DNA from: CAZTJA01 sp964613745
GTDB lineage: Bacteria > Desulfobacterota > Desulfomonilia > Desulfomonilales > Desulfomonilaceae
DNA: 5,854 nt
NCBI GenBank assembly: GCA_964613745.1
Contig: CAZTJA010000152.1
Location: 1-5,854, forward strand
Direction of reading: 5' to 3'
Below the pieces are notes generated by a model. The model saw only the letters and a program-made list of their open reading frames with translations, was not told the DNA's origin and made no database searches. Shown here one piece after another: positions 1 through 5,080 of the stretch (positions are counted from its first letter, which is position 1; each line of letters starts with the position of its first letter). Made by a program: the position numbers and the translations under genes.

Positions 1-53
1 CGAAGCACGCCTTTCATTTGTTTCCAATTTCCTGAAATTCTGTCCCAATTCAT
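1..53 (-). CDS. CsbD/YjbJ-family small stress protein, N-terminal fragment (cut by window edge)
   Basis: Reading leftward from the ATG at 53-51, the 17 complete codons give MNWDRISGNWKQMKGVL, and the frame is still open at position 1. This closely matches the conserved start of CsbD-family proteins (the NWDxIxGNWKQxKG pattern; E. coli YjbJ has a similar GNWKQFKG stretch). Family members are small (about 60-70 residues), hydrophilic and usually stress-induced, with no firm biochemical role. The start is supported by an AAGGAG ribosome binding site seven bases upstream. The rest of the gene lies outside the window, so length and integrity cannot be judged. The residues after KG (VL rather than the common KVKE) differ slightly from the usual pattern. 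The family call depends on a short stretch, but that stretch is the most diagnostic part of the family. The gene is divergent from the dehydrogenase gene at 483. Confidence 0.82.
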   Translation of the reverse strand, partial: MNWDRISGNWKQMKGVL

Positions 54-60
54 GAGTCTG

Positions 61-66
61 CTCCTT
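61..66 (-). promoter_or_regulatory. Ribosome binding site of the CsbD-family gene
   Basis: On the minus strand this reads AAGGAG, seven bases before the ATG at 53-51. It is a near-ideal Shine-Dalgarno sequence. It fixes the start of a gene of which only 17 full codons are visible. Confidence 0.8.
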
Positions 67-120
67 GTAATCAATTTGTACAATATGATCTCTGAAACTT
101 CTAAATTTCCGGAGGATTCG

Positions 121-146
121 ATTTAGCCAACAAACGTTGGCCAAAT
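121..146. repeat. Inverted repeat, 11-bp arms with one mismatch, possible operator or 5' leader hairpin
   Basis: The left arm ATTTAGCCAAC (121-131) and right arm GTTGGCCAAAT (136-146) are reverse complements except at the 125/142 pair, with a four-base AAAC spacer. The core GCCAAC/GTTGGC is perfect. It lies about 68 bases upstream of the CsbD-family start codon, suiting either a repressor/activator site or a hairpin in that gene's leader. There is no T-run beside it, so a factor-independent terminator is unlikely. Confidence 0.5.
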
Positions 147-163
147 AGACTAAATCCCGGGTT

Positions 164-177
164 CTCTAGCTTTAGAG
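164..177. repeat. Short inverted repeat CTCTA-GCTT-TAGAG
   Basis: Two perfect 5-bp arms (164-168 and 173-177) flank a four-base spacer. A repeat this short can arise by chance. It is listed because it sits 17 bp from the stronger dyad at 121-146, in the same presumed promoter region. Confidence 0.25.
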
Positions 178-470
178 GTCCAGAACGTTTACTTGTTCCG
201 AGAAATTAAGAGGCATATTCACCGGGCAGTTAGGTAGTCAGAAATTGTTAGCCTTTTATGAGCACAAAATCATTTGCTTGACCCAAACTGCATTTCATTG
301 GTAGCTTACGGTGTCCACGTGAATTAATCGGACTGCGCCCTGTGATTTGAACAGGTTCGCGGTCCTCTGCTTACTCAGGATTTTTGAATCCCTATTTTCA
401 GCCGAACTAGGTACATTCGTAAAGTGATCTCCATTTTACGGGTACAACTTTGAATTCATAAATAAGGAAC

Positions 471-476
471 GGAGGG
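471..476 (+). promoter_or_regulatory. Ribosome binding site of the dehydrogenase gene
   Basis: GGAGGG lies in the stretch AACGGAGGGTGATTT directly before the ATG at 483, with about seven bases from the GGAGG core to the start. It is a strong Shine-Dalgarno sequence and supports the chosen start codon. Confidence 0.8.
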
Positions 477-482
477 TGATTT

Positions 483-1388
483 ATGGTCAGACCATTCGAG
501 CATGTTGCAATCATAGGCACTGGAATACTTGGAGCTCAAATTGCCATGATGGCGGCTTATGCGGGATACTCCGTAAAGATTTATGACCCTCGAAAAGAAG
601 CATTTCTGGAAACCTTTAACAAAATCAAATCCGACTTGATCGTCAAAAAGGCAACTCCTTTCATACCCTGGGACGAGTGGGACAAATGCAAGGATTCAAT
701 TCAACAGGTGACGACTCTGGATGAAGCAGTTGGAGACGCGGACATTGTCATAGAATCGGCACCTGAGAACGTGCAGCTTAAGAATGAGGTATTCAAACAA
801 CTTGGAGAAAAAACCCCTCCACATACCATCATTGCCACAAACAGCTCCTCAATACCTGTTTCGAAGATGGAGGACAGTAGCGGTCGTCCAGAACGCTGCC
901 TGAACATTCACTTTTATTTTCCTCTCCAGGGCGTAAACATGGTGGACATTATGGGAGGAACCAGAACCATTCCCGAAGTGATGCAGCAAGGAGTAGAGTG
1001 GATATCTTCCATAGGTTGTGTACCTCTCAAGGTAAACAAAGAAATTTTAGGTTTTTGTTTTAATCGTGTGTGGAGAGCAATAAAACGAGAGGTCCTTTTT
1101 ATGTGGTCCAACGGCTACGTGGATTTTCGTGATTCGGATCGCGGCTGGATGGTGTTTACAAAGATGAAAGAAGGGCCTTTTGCTATAATGGACAAAGTTG
1201 GTTTGGATGTCATCTACGATATCGAGATGGTGTATTACAACGATTCAAAGGATCCGCGGGACAAACCCCCCGATGCATTACTCGAGATGGTGAAGCGAGG
1301 AGAACTTGGAGTAAAATCCGGCAAAGGCTTTTACACGTACCCGGATCCGGAATTTTTGAGACCGGATTTTCTCATTTCAAAGAAATAG
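483..1388 (+). CDS. 3-hydroxyacyl-CoA dehydrogenase-like NAD-dependent oxidoreductase
   Basis: The 301-residue product has the two-domain layout of single-function 3-hydroxyacyl-CoA dehydrogenases, at the usual length (about 280-310). The N-terminal Rossmann domain opens with GTGILGAQIA (12-21, the GxGxxG dinucleotide loop), has an acidic residue ending strand 2 (D35), and carries IESAPENVQLK (90-100), the family's E-x-x-PE motif. By position relative to the short-chain enzyme, S122, H143 and N194 match the active-site Ser, His and Asn. The usual catalytic Glu, 12 residues after the His, is D155 here, and the common HFFNP motif reads HFYFP. The C-terminal domain has GPFAIMDKVGLDVIYDIE (231-248) and the closing LGVKSGKGFYTYPDP. 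The family oxidises 3-hydroxyacyl-CoA to 3-oxoacyl-CoA with NAD in the cytoplasm, in fatty-acid, butanoyl-CoA or aromatic-acid degradation; related members act on other hydroxy acids, so the exact substrate is open. The gene stands alone, 421 bp before the transporter operon on the same strand. Confidence 0.88.
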   Translation: MVRPFEHVAIIGTGILGAQIAMMAAYAGYSVKIYDPRKEAFLETFNKIKSDLIVKKATPFIPWDEWDKCKDSIQQVTTLDEAVGDADIVIESAPENVQLKNEVFKQLGEKTPPHTIIATNSSSIPVSKMEDSSGRPERCLNIHFYFPLQGVNMVDIMGGTRTIPEVMQQGVEWISSIGCVPLKVNKEILGFCFNRVWRAIKREVLFMWSNGYVDFRDSDRGWMVFTKMKEGPFAIMDKVGLDVIYDIEMVYYNDSKDPRDKPPDALLEMVKRGELGVKSGKGFYTYPDPEFLRPDFLISKK

Positions 1389-1390
1389 AA

Positions 1391-1403
1391 TGCCGTTCCG
1401 GCA
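1391..1403 (+). repeat. Small stem-loop just after the dehydrogenase stop codon
   Basis: TGCCG-TTC-CGGCA forms a perfect 5-bp GC-rich stem with a three-base loop, starting two bases after the TAG. No T-run follows, so it does not qualify as a factor-independent terminator. It could cap the 3' end of the message or be chance. Confidence 0.3.
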
Positions 1404-1569
1404 GAGACTTACTATTGCGAGAATGATCAAAAAAGACTTTATTTCTTCAATATAGTCGTTTATTTTCTGCCTAGTTAAGCGGAATCTCACAGACAAGCCT
1501 CGAATCCGTCAAGATGATTGTTTTGGCGAAAGGTTCTGCATAACACATAGTAACTTGCCTTTAACATTC

Positions 1570-1602
1570 TGTATAAACAGCAATAATTTTGCTGTTTATA
1601 CA
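1570..1602. repeat. Perfect 14-bp inverted repeat, candidate operator or hairpin
   Basis: The left arm TGTATAAACAGCAA (1570-1583) and right arm TTGCTGTTTATACA (1589-1602) are exact reverse complements around a five-base TAATT spacer. Each arm with its flank is itself nearly palindromic (CTGTATAAACAG at 1569-1580; CTGTTTATACAC at 1592-1603), with centres 23 bp apart. -10-like hexamers lie inside the arms on both strands. The high AT content and lack of a following T-run argue against a typical terminator. The best reading is a binding site for a dimeric or tetrameric regulator about 210 bp before the binding-protein gene, but an RNA hairpin is also possible. Confidence 0.6.
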
Positions 1603-1620
1603 CGAGGATTGCCGATTACA

Positions 1621-1668
1621 GGGAGGAAGCCGACCAAATAAGTCGTCCACTTATTTCGTTTCCCTCCC
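1621..1668 (+). repeat. Long imperfect hairpin upstream of the transporter operon
   Basis: The outer stem pairs GGGAGGAA (1621-1628) with TTCCCTCCC (1660-1668), leaving one bulged C. The inner stem pairs AAATAAGT (1636-1643) with ACTTATTT (1649-1656) around the loop CGTCC. Between them are two more pairs (1633/1659 and 1634/1658), a C-C mismatch and four unpaired left-side bases, making about 18 pairs in all. No T-run follows the stem, so it is not a standard terminator. If transcription starts upstream it would form in the operon leader. The function is unknown. Confidence 0.5.
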
Positions 1669-1768
1669 GTGCACTTTCTCCAACAGAGTTGACCAGCCGG
1701 AGATTTGCTGCCCGGTGGTCACATGACATTCAAACACTGATGACCGACACGCAATTTATTGGACTTTA

Positions 1769-1781
1769 GGGGAACTTCCCC
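1769..1781 (+). repeat. Short dyad GGGGAA-C-TTCCCC before the binding-protein gene
   Basis: Two perfect 6-bp arms surround a single C, 17 bases before the GGAGGG ribosome binding site. It could be a protein binding site or a small leader hairpin (5-bp stem, three-base loop). The arms are short, so chance is a real alternative. Confidence 0.3.
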
Positions 1782-1797
1782 CGAAATAATCAGGTCT

Positions 1798-1803
1798 GGA
1801 GGG
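1798..1803 (+). promoter_or_regulatory. Ribosome binding site of the binding-protein gene
   Basis: GGAGGG lies before the ATG at 1810, with seven bases between the GGAGG core and the start. It is a strong site, as expected for a highly made periplasmic protein, and it fixes the start codon ahead of the signal peptide. Confidence 0.8.
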
Positions 1804-1809
1804 TTTTAG

Positions 1810-3039
1810 ATGGTACCCAAATACCTAGTCCGAATTGCCGTCCTTTTAACCGTGTTCCTGATTTCCGGATTGCTTGTAGTCGGGAACTCCTTCTCAGAAG
1901 ACAAGATTAAGCTTGGATTTATTGCTGACGTGTCGGGAATCGGAGCAACTTTTTACAAATCCCAAAAAGCTGCTATCGACCTGTTCATTGAAGAAGCGAA
2001 TGCCGCAGGTGGGATTCAAGGCAAAAAACTGGAGTTGGTAGTTCGCGACGCTCAGCTAAAACCCGACATAGGAGCCAACATGGCTCGAGAACTCATTCTT
2101 CAGGAAAAATGTGAGTTTCTCATCGGACCTACCTCAAGCGCAGTGGCCCTCGCAATTACCAAAGTGGCGAACGAATTTAAAAAAATCGTCTACTTTCATA
2201 CTTCAAATAGCGAAGCGCTCACGACCACTGATTTTCAGCCTTATATGTTTCAAGTCGTGCCGAATACCGGGATCGAAGGCCGCGGCATGGCGCTGTTTCT
2301 GTCCCAGAAACCTTTTAAGAAGTACAGCCTCATCGGTCCTGATTATGCGTATGGTCATGATCAGTTAAACAATTTTAAGAAAGAGATGGCCAAGCTCAGA
2401 CCGGACGTGGAAATTCTCGATACGGTTTGGGTCAAGATCGGCGAGTCTAATCTTTCTCCTTTCATACCGACTCTCATGGCAAAAAAACCCGAAGCGGTTT
2501 ACAGCGCCTTTTGGGGAGGTCAGCTCAGCACATTCCTCAAGCAAGCAAAACCATTTGGAATATTGAATCAAGCCAGTGTCAGTTCACTTTACGATCTGGA
2601 TATGCTCAGAGCAATGGGAGCGGAAATGCCTGAAGGGCTTTCCGGATACGCCCGGGCACCCTTTTATGCCATTGACACGCCGGAGATGAAGGAATTTACG
2701 AAGAAGTACTTCGATAAATACAAGGAATGGCCGGCGGATTGGGCCATCATGGCTTACGACGGAATGATTGCTCTATCTGAGGCTATGAAAAAAGCCAATA
2801 GTACGGAATCCGAAAAAGTAGTCAAGGAGATAGGCGGCCTTAAATTCAAGTCACTCAGGGGAGAGCGTTTCATTCGAGCGGAAGATCATATGGCCAATGT
2901 TGGTATATATGTGGGGGTGACTACGAAAGATCCGCAATACAAAGATTTTCTCATTATGAAAGATGTCGTGGAAATCCCGATTGAAAAAACTTGGTTGCCG
3001 GTTGAAGAAGTGAAAAAGCTCCAGAGTGAAAAAAAATAG
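1810..3039 (+). CDS. Periplasmic substrate-binding protein of a branched-chain amino-acid-type (HAAT) ABC transporter, LivK-like
   Basis: The 409-residue product is a type I periplasmic binding protein of the HAAT family (Peripla_BP_6 type). Residues 1-29 form a Sec signal peptide: basic start with K4 and R8, hydrophobic core 9-25, and a likely cut after S29 (small residues at -3 and -1). There is no Cys in this stretch, so it should be a soluble periplasmic protein, not a lipoprotein. The mature chain opens with IKLGFIADVSG (33-43), the first strand and ligand loop, then the typical ANAAGGIQGKKLEL (63-76). GPTSSAVALAI (106-116) matches the family's ligand-binding loop, and GPDYAYG (176-182) begins the second lobe. 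The C-terminal lobe has MAYDG and FIRAEDHM, both family-typical. It delivers ligand to the LivH/LivM permease encoded downstream. The ligand is not predictable; amino acids, amides and aromatic or other carboxylates are all known for this family. The last residues are Lys/Glu-rich. Confidence 0.93.
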   Translation: MVPKYLVRIAVLLTVFLISGLLVVGNSFSEDKIKLGFIADVSGIGATFYKSQKAAIDLFIEEANAAGGIQGKKLELVVRDAQLKPDIGANMARELILQEKCEFLIGPTSSAVALAITKVANEFKKIVYFHTSNSEALTTTDFQPYMFQVVPNTGIEGRGMALFLSQKPFKKYSLIGPDYAYGHDQLNNFKKEMAKLRPDVEILDTVWVKIGESNLSPFIPTLMAKKPEAVYSAFWGGQLSTFLKQAKPFGILNQASVSSLYDLDMLRAMGAEMPEGLSGYARAPFYAIDTPEMKEFTKKYFDKYKEWPADWAIMAYDGMIALSEAMKKANSTESEKVVKEIGGLKFKSLRGERFIRAEDHMANVGIYVGVTTKDPQYKDFLIMKDVVEIPIEKTWLPVEEVKKLQSEKK

Positions 3040-3048
3040 ATCCCTCTC

Positions 3049-3073
3049 AGCCGCTCCACTATTAGGAGCGGCT
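3049..3073 (+). other. Intercistronic stem-loop between binding-protein and permease genes
   Basis: AGCCGCTCC (3049-3057) pairs perfectly with GGAGCGGCT (3065-3073) around a seven-base loop, ten bases after the binding-protein stop codon. The stem is GC-rich but is followed by CAACTATACC, not a T-run, so it is not a classic terminator. Stem-loops at this place in binding-protein operons commonly protect the upstream message from 3' exonucleases or cause partial termination, raising binding protein over permease. Applying that here is inference. Confidence 0.7.
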
Positions 3074-3100
3074 CAACTATACCTGTGAGCAAAAAATTAC

Positions 3101-3985
3101 ATGACTAAAGAATATTTCCTGTTCATGTTGGTAAACGGTCTCAGTCAAGGAATGCTGTTGTTCATAATAGCCTCGGGCCTATCATTGGTCTTCGGGGTCC
3201 TAAGGGTAATCAATTTTGCCCACGGTTCACTCTATATGATTGGAGCATTCGTAGCCTATTCCCTTTCCACTCTGCTCACCGGTGGATCGATCTATAGTTT
3301 TTTACTGCTACTTTTGATTGTGCCTCCCATTGTGGCGATTGTGGGGTTTGTCCTCGAACTCACATTATTCCGGCGAGTATACCGTCAAGAGCACCTTTTG
3401 CAATTGTTGCTGACCTATGCCCTGGTTTTAATTCTCGATGACACGGTTCGGGTAATTTGGGGCGGTGATCCAAGAAATGTTGCAAGACCCGACATTTTAG
3501 CGGGATCCGTACAATTCCTGGGGCTTGCTTTGCCGAGCTACAACGTTTTCATTCTGGCTATCGGCCCCTTCATCGCCTTAGCACTTTGGTTTTTATTATA
3601 CCGGACCAGAGCGGGAAATATTATTCGAGCGGCGGTTTCCTACCCGGATACATTGGGTGCATTGGGCGTCAATGTGTCATGGGTCATGACGGCCACTTTC
3701 ATGCTCGGATGCTGGCTTGCGGGTTTGGGCGGAGTCCTTACTGCTGCGTTGGCCAACATAGATCTCGGAATTGGTATGGAAAAAATCATCGAGTGTTTTG
3801 CCGTTGTTGTTATCGGTGGGTTGGGAAGTATTGGGGGTGCTTTGCTCGGATCCTTGGTCATCGGTGCAGGTATTACCATTCTGCAATTACCTCTGGGACG
3901 CTGGGCATTGATTTTTCCTTATGCCCTGATGGCCCTCGTTTTAATAATCAGACCGTGGGGATTATTCGGAAAGCCCGAACGCTAA
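3101..3985 (+). CDS. livH: HAAT-family ABC transporter permease, LivH type
   Basis: The 294-residue product is a multi-spanning inner-membrane protein, at the usual LivH length. The conserved first block is GLSLVFGVLRVINFAHGSL (26-44), followed by the LivH-type stretch QLLLTYALVLILDD (101-114). The cytoplasmic coupling region, thought to contact the ATPases, is around 172-195 (NIIRAAVSYPDTLGALGVN). VIGGLGSIGGALLGS (237-251) and the C-terminal IIRPWGLFGKPER complete the family pattern. It pairs with LivM to form the transmembrane path for the ligand delivered by the binding protein encoded upstream. The start at 3101 fits the family's N-terminus, but the ribosome binding site is weak: GTGAG near 3085-3089 is about 11 bases away and the sequence between is A-rich. 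Weak initiation here, with the stem-loop just upstream, would lower permease output relative to the binding protein. Confidence 0.94.
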   Translation: MTKEYFLFMLVNGLSQGMLLFIIASGLSLVFGVLRVINFAHGSLYMIGAFVAYSLSTLLTGGSIYSFLLLLLIVPPIVAIVGFVLELTLFRRVYRQEHLLQLLLTYALVLILDDTVRVIWGGDPRNVARPDILAGSVQFLGLALPSYNVFILAIGPFIALALWFLLYRTRAGNIIRAAVSYPDTLGALGVNVSWVMTATFMLGCWLAGLGGVLTAALANIDLGIGMEKIIECFAVVVIGGLGSIGGALLGSLVIGAGITILQLPLGRWALIFPYALMALVLIIRPWGLFGKPER

Positions 3986-3989
3986 TCTG

Positions 3990-3994
3990 AAAGG
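3990..3994 (+). promoter_or_regulatory. Ribosome binding site of livM
   Basis: AAAGG lies seven bases before the ATG at 4002, within the 16-bp gap after the livH stop. It is a moderate site and supports this start over later in-frame methionines. Confidence 0.6.
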
Positions 3995-4001
3995 CAGTTT
4001 A

Positions 4002-5048
4002 ATGGTAGAAGTCGCGTCATCGAAGAAATCGTGGATTGCCGGACTAATAACCGTCATTCTGCTGTTTGTTCTCCCTTTTATTTTGAGCGGACTTGGAAAA
4101 ACCGGCGAGTATTGGATCTGGGTTACCACTGAGATGATTATCATGGCGTTATTCGCCATGAGCCTGAATCTAATTCTTGGTTATGGTGGAATGGTGAGTT
4201 TTGGCCATGCGGCCTTCTTTGGAGTAGGCGCATATGCCGTGGCCTTGTTAATGAAAAAAGCGGCTCTGCCCCTTTATGCAGCATTAATCGCAGCACCCAT
4301 AGCCGGTGCAATTACGGCGTCTATAGTCGGTTGGTTTTGCGTTCGGTTGCTCGGCCTCTATTTTTCCATACTCACCCTCGCGTTTAGTCAGTTGCTCTAT
4401 ATGATAATATTTCAGTGGTACACATTTACCGGCGGAGATGACGGTATTCACGGCATCCCACGCCCCGAAATTCTCACACCCATTAATTACTATTTATTGT
4501 GTCTCATTATCTTTATTGCCTGTTTTCTCGTGATGCGAATGCTGGTGAACTCTCCTTTTGGTCTGACTATAAGATCCATTCGTGAAAACATGGAAAGATC
4601 CAAGTTTGTTGGAATGAATGTACGGCGATACCAATTGATCAACTTTACGATAGCGGGCGCATTCGCCGGATTGGCTGGAGGCCTTCTATGTCAGTTGAAT
4701 CGGTTCGCTCAAACCGAGTTTCTGCACTGGAGCAAGTCTGCAGAACCGATTTTGGCAAGTCTGGTCGGCGGCATGTTTTCTCTGGTCGGACCCGCAATCG
4801 GATCTTCCGTTTTAATCTTCCTCAAGATTATTCTGCAACAGCTACACAAAAGCATGGTTGAAATGTGGGCCATCGTCCTCGGCCTTATACTGTTGGTGGT
4901 CGTGCTGTTCGCTCCTTCGGGGCTTGTAGGTTTGTGGCAAAGCTTCTTCAGACGAGAAGAAGAGACACAGGAAATTGAACCGATCTCCAATTCGTCCGTG
5001 TCCGAAACGTCCTTGAAAACCGGGTCTGGTGCGGGGGGACGAGGTTAA
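4002..5048 (+). CDS. livM: HAAT-family ABC transporter permease, LivM type, with hydrophilic C-terminal tail
   Basis: The 348-residue product is the second permease subunit. A short basic N-terminus leads into a first membrane span (about 11-30). The LivM signature block follows (NLILGYGGMVSFGHAAFFG, 56-74), then TGGDDGIHGIP (143-153), which matches the usual TGGxxGl.GIP motif. The cytoplasmic coupling segment is around 188-212 (LTIRSIRENMERSKFVGMN), and LVGGMFSLVGPAIGS (254-268) is the conserved late motif. The membrane part ends at about LFAPSGLVGLWQSFF (302-316). The last 32 residues (317-348) are charged, then Ser/Gly-rich and probably disordered. Such tails vary among LivM proteins and this one carries no recognised motif. 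The gene is tightly packed between livH (16-bp gap) and livG (32-bp gap), consistent with one transcript and equal subunit output. Confidence 0.94.
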   Translation: MVEVASSKKSWIAGLITVILLFVLPFILSGLGKTGEYWIWVTTEMIIMALFAMSLNLILGYGGMVSFGHAAFFGVGAYAVALLMKKAALPLYAALIAAPIAGAITASIVGWFCVRLLGLYFSILTLAFSQLLYMIIFQWYTFTGGDDGIHGIPRPEILTPINYYLLCLIIFIACFLVMRMLVNSPFGLTIRSIRENMERSKFVGMNVRRYQLINFTIAGAFAGLAGGLLCQLNRFAQTEFLHWSKSAEPILASLVGGMFSLVGPAIGSSVLIFLKIILQQLHKSMVEMWAIVLGLILLVVVLFAPSGLVGLWQSFFRREEETQEIEPISNSSVSETSLKTGSGAGGRG

Positions 5049-5080
5049 TTTCTCATGAACAATGAATTAGAGGCCGACTT

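Larger units (their letters stand above)
54..482. other. Divergent intergenic region between the CsbD-family gene and the dehydrogenase gene
   Basis: This 429-bp stretch separates two genes read in opposite directions, so it should carry promoters for both. Only very short open frames occur on either strand (for example seven codons from 259), and none has a convincing ribosome binding site. Visible structure is limited to inverted repeats at 121-146 and 164-177 and the ribosome binding sites at each end. A TTGACC hexamer at 278-283 is followed 18 bases later by TAGCTT, a poor -10 match. I found no clear sigma-70 or sigma-54 promoter. The half nearest the dehydrogenase (about 180-465) shows nothing I can name. 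Confidence 0.6.
1389..1809. other. Intergenic region before the transporter operon
   Basis: This 421-bp gap has no supported gene on either strand. It contains a small stem-loop at 1391-1403, a perfect 14-bp dyad at 1570-1602, a long imperfect hairpin at 1621-1668 and a GGGGAA/TTCCCC dyad at 1769-1781, followed by the ribosome binding site of the binding-protein gene. The promoter of the transporter operon is expected here. The best hexamers are -10-like TATAAA (1572-1577) and TATACA (1597-1602). Both sit inside the 14-bp dyad; the second has TAAACA 17 bases upstream as a weak -35. I see nothing nameable in about 1404-1568 or 1669-1768. Confidence 0.55.

Noticed and set aside
1..126. A plus-strand frame open from the left edge to the TAG at 124-126, as the tail of an upstream gene.
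   Set aside because: The translation resembles nothing, and the same bases encode the CsbD start and ribosome binding site on the other strand.
278..307. TTGACC and TAGCTT as a possible rightward promoter.
   Set aside because: The spacing is 18 and the -10 hexamer matches only three of six consensus bases; there is no supporting context.
435..462. TTTACG and CATAAA as a promoter for the dehydrogenase gene.
   Set aside because: The spacer is 16 and the start would fall in or beside the ribosome binding site, leaving almost no leader. Too weak to claim.
1474..1548. A 25-codon minus-strand frame beginning MCYAE, with AAAGG nine bases upstream, recalling the MC start of small CooT-type proteins.
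   Set aside because: It stops after 25 codons, far below the roughly 60 residues of that family, and only the first two residues match. Most likely chance.
1569..1580. CTGTATAAACAG as a LexA (SOS) box.
   Set aside because: The gammaproteobacterial LexA box is CTG-N10-CAG; here only six bases separate CTG and CAG, and no SOS gene is nearby.
3586..3990. A 134-codon plus-strand frame overlapping livH.
   Set aside because: It is the alternate frame of livH; the Cys- and Arg-rich translation is typical of an out-of-frame reading, and livH is clearly real.
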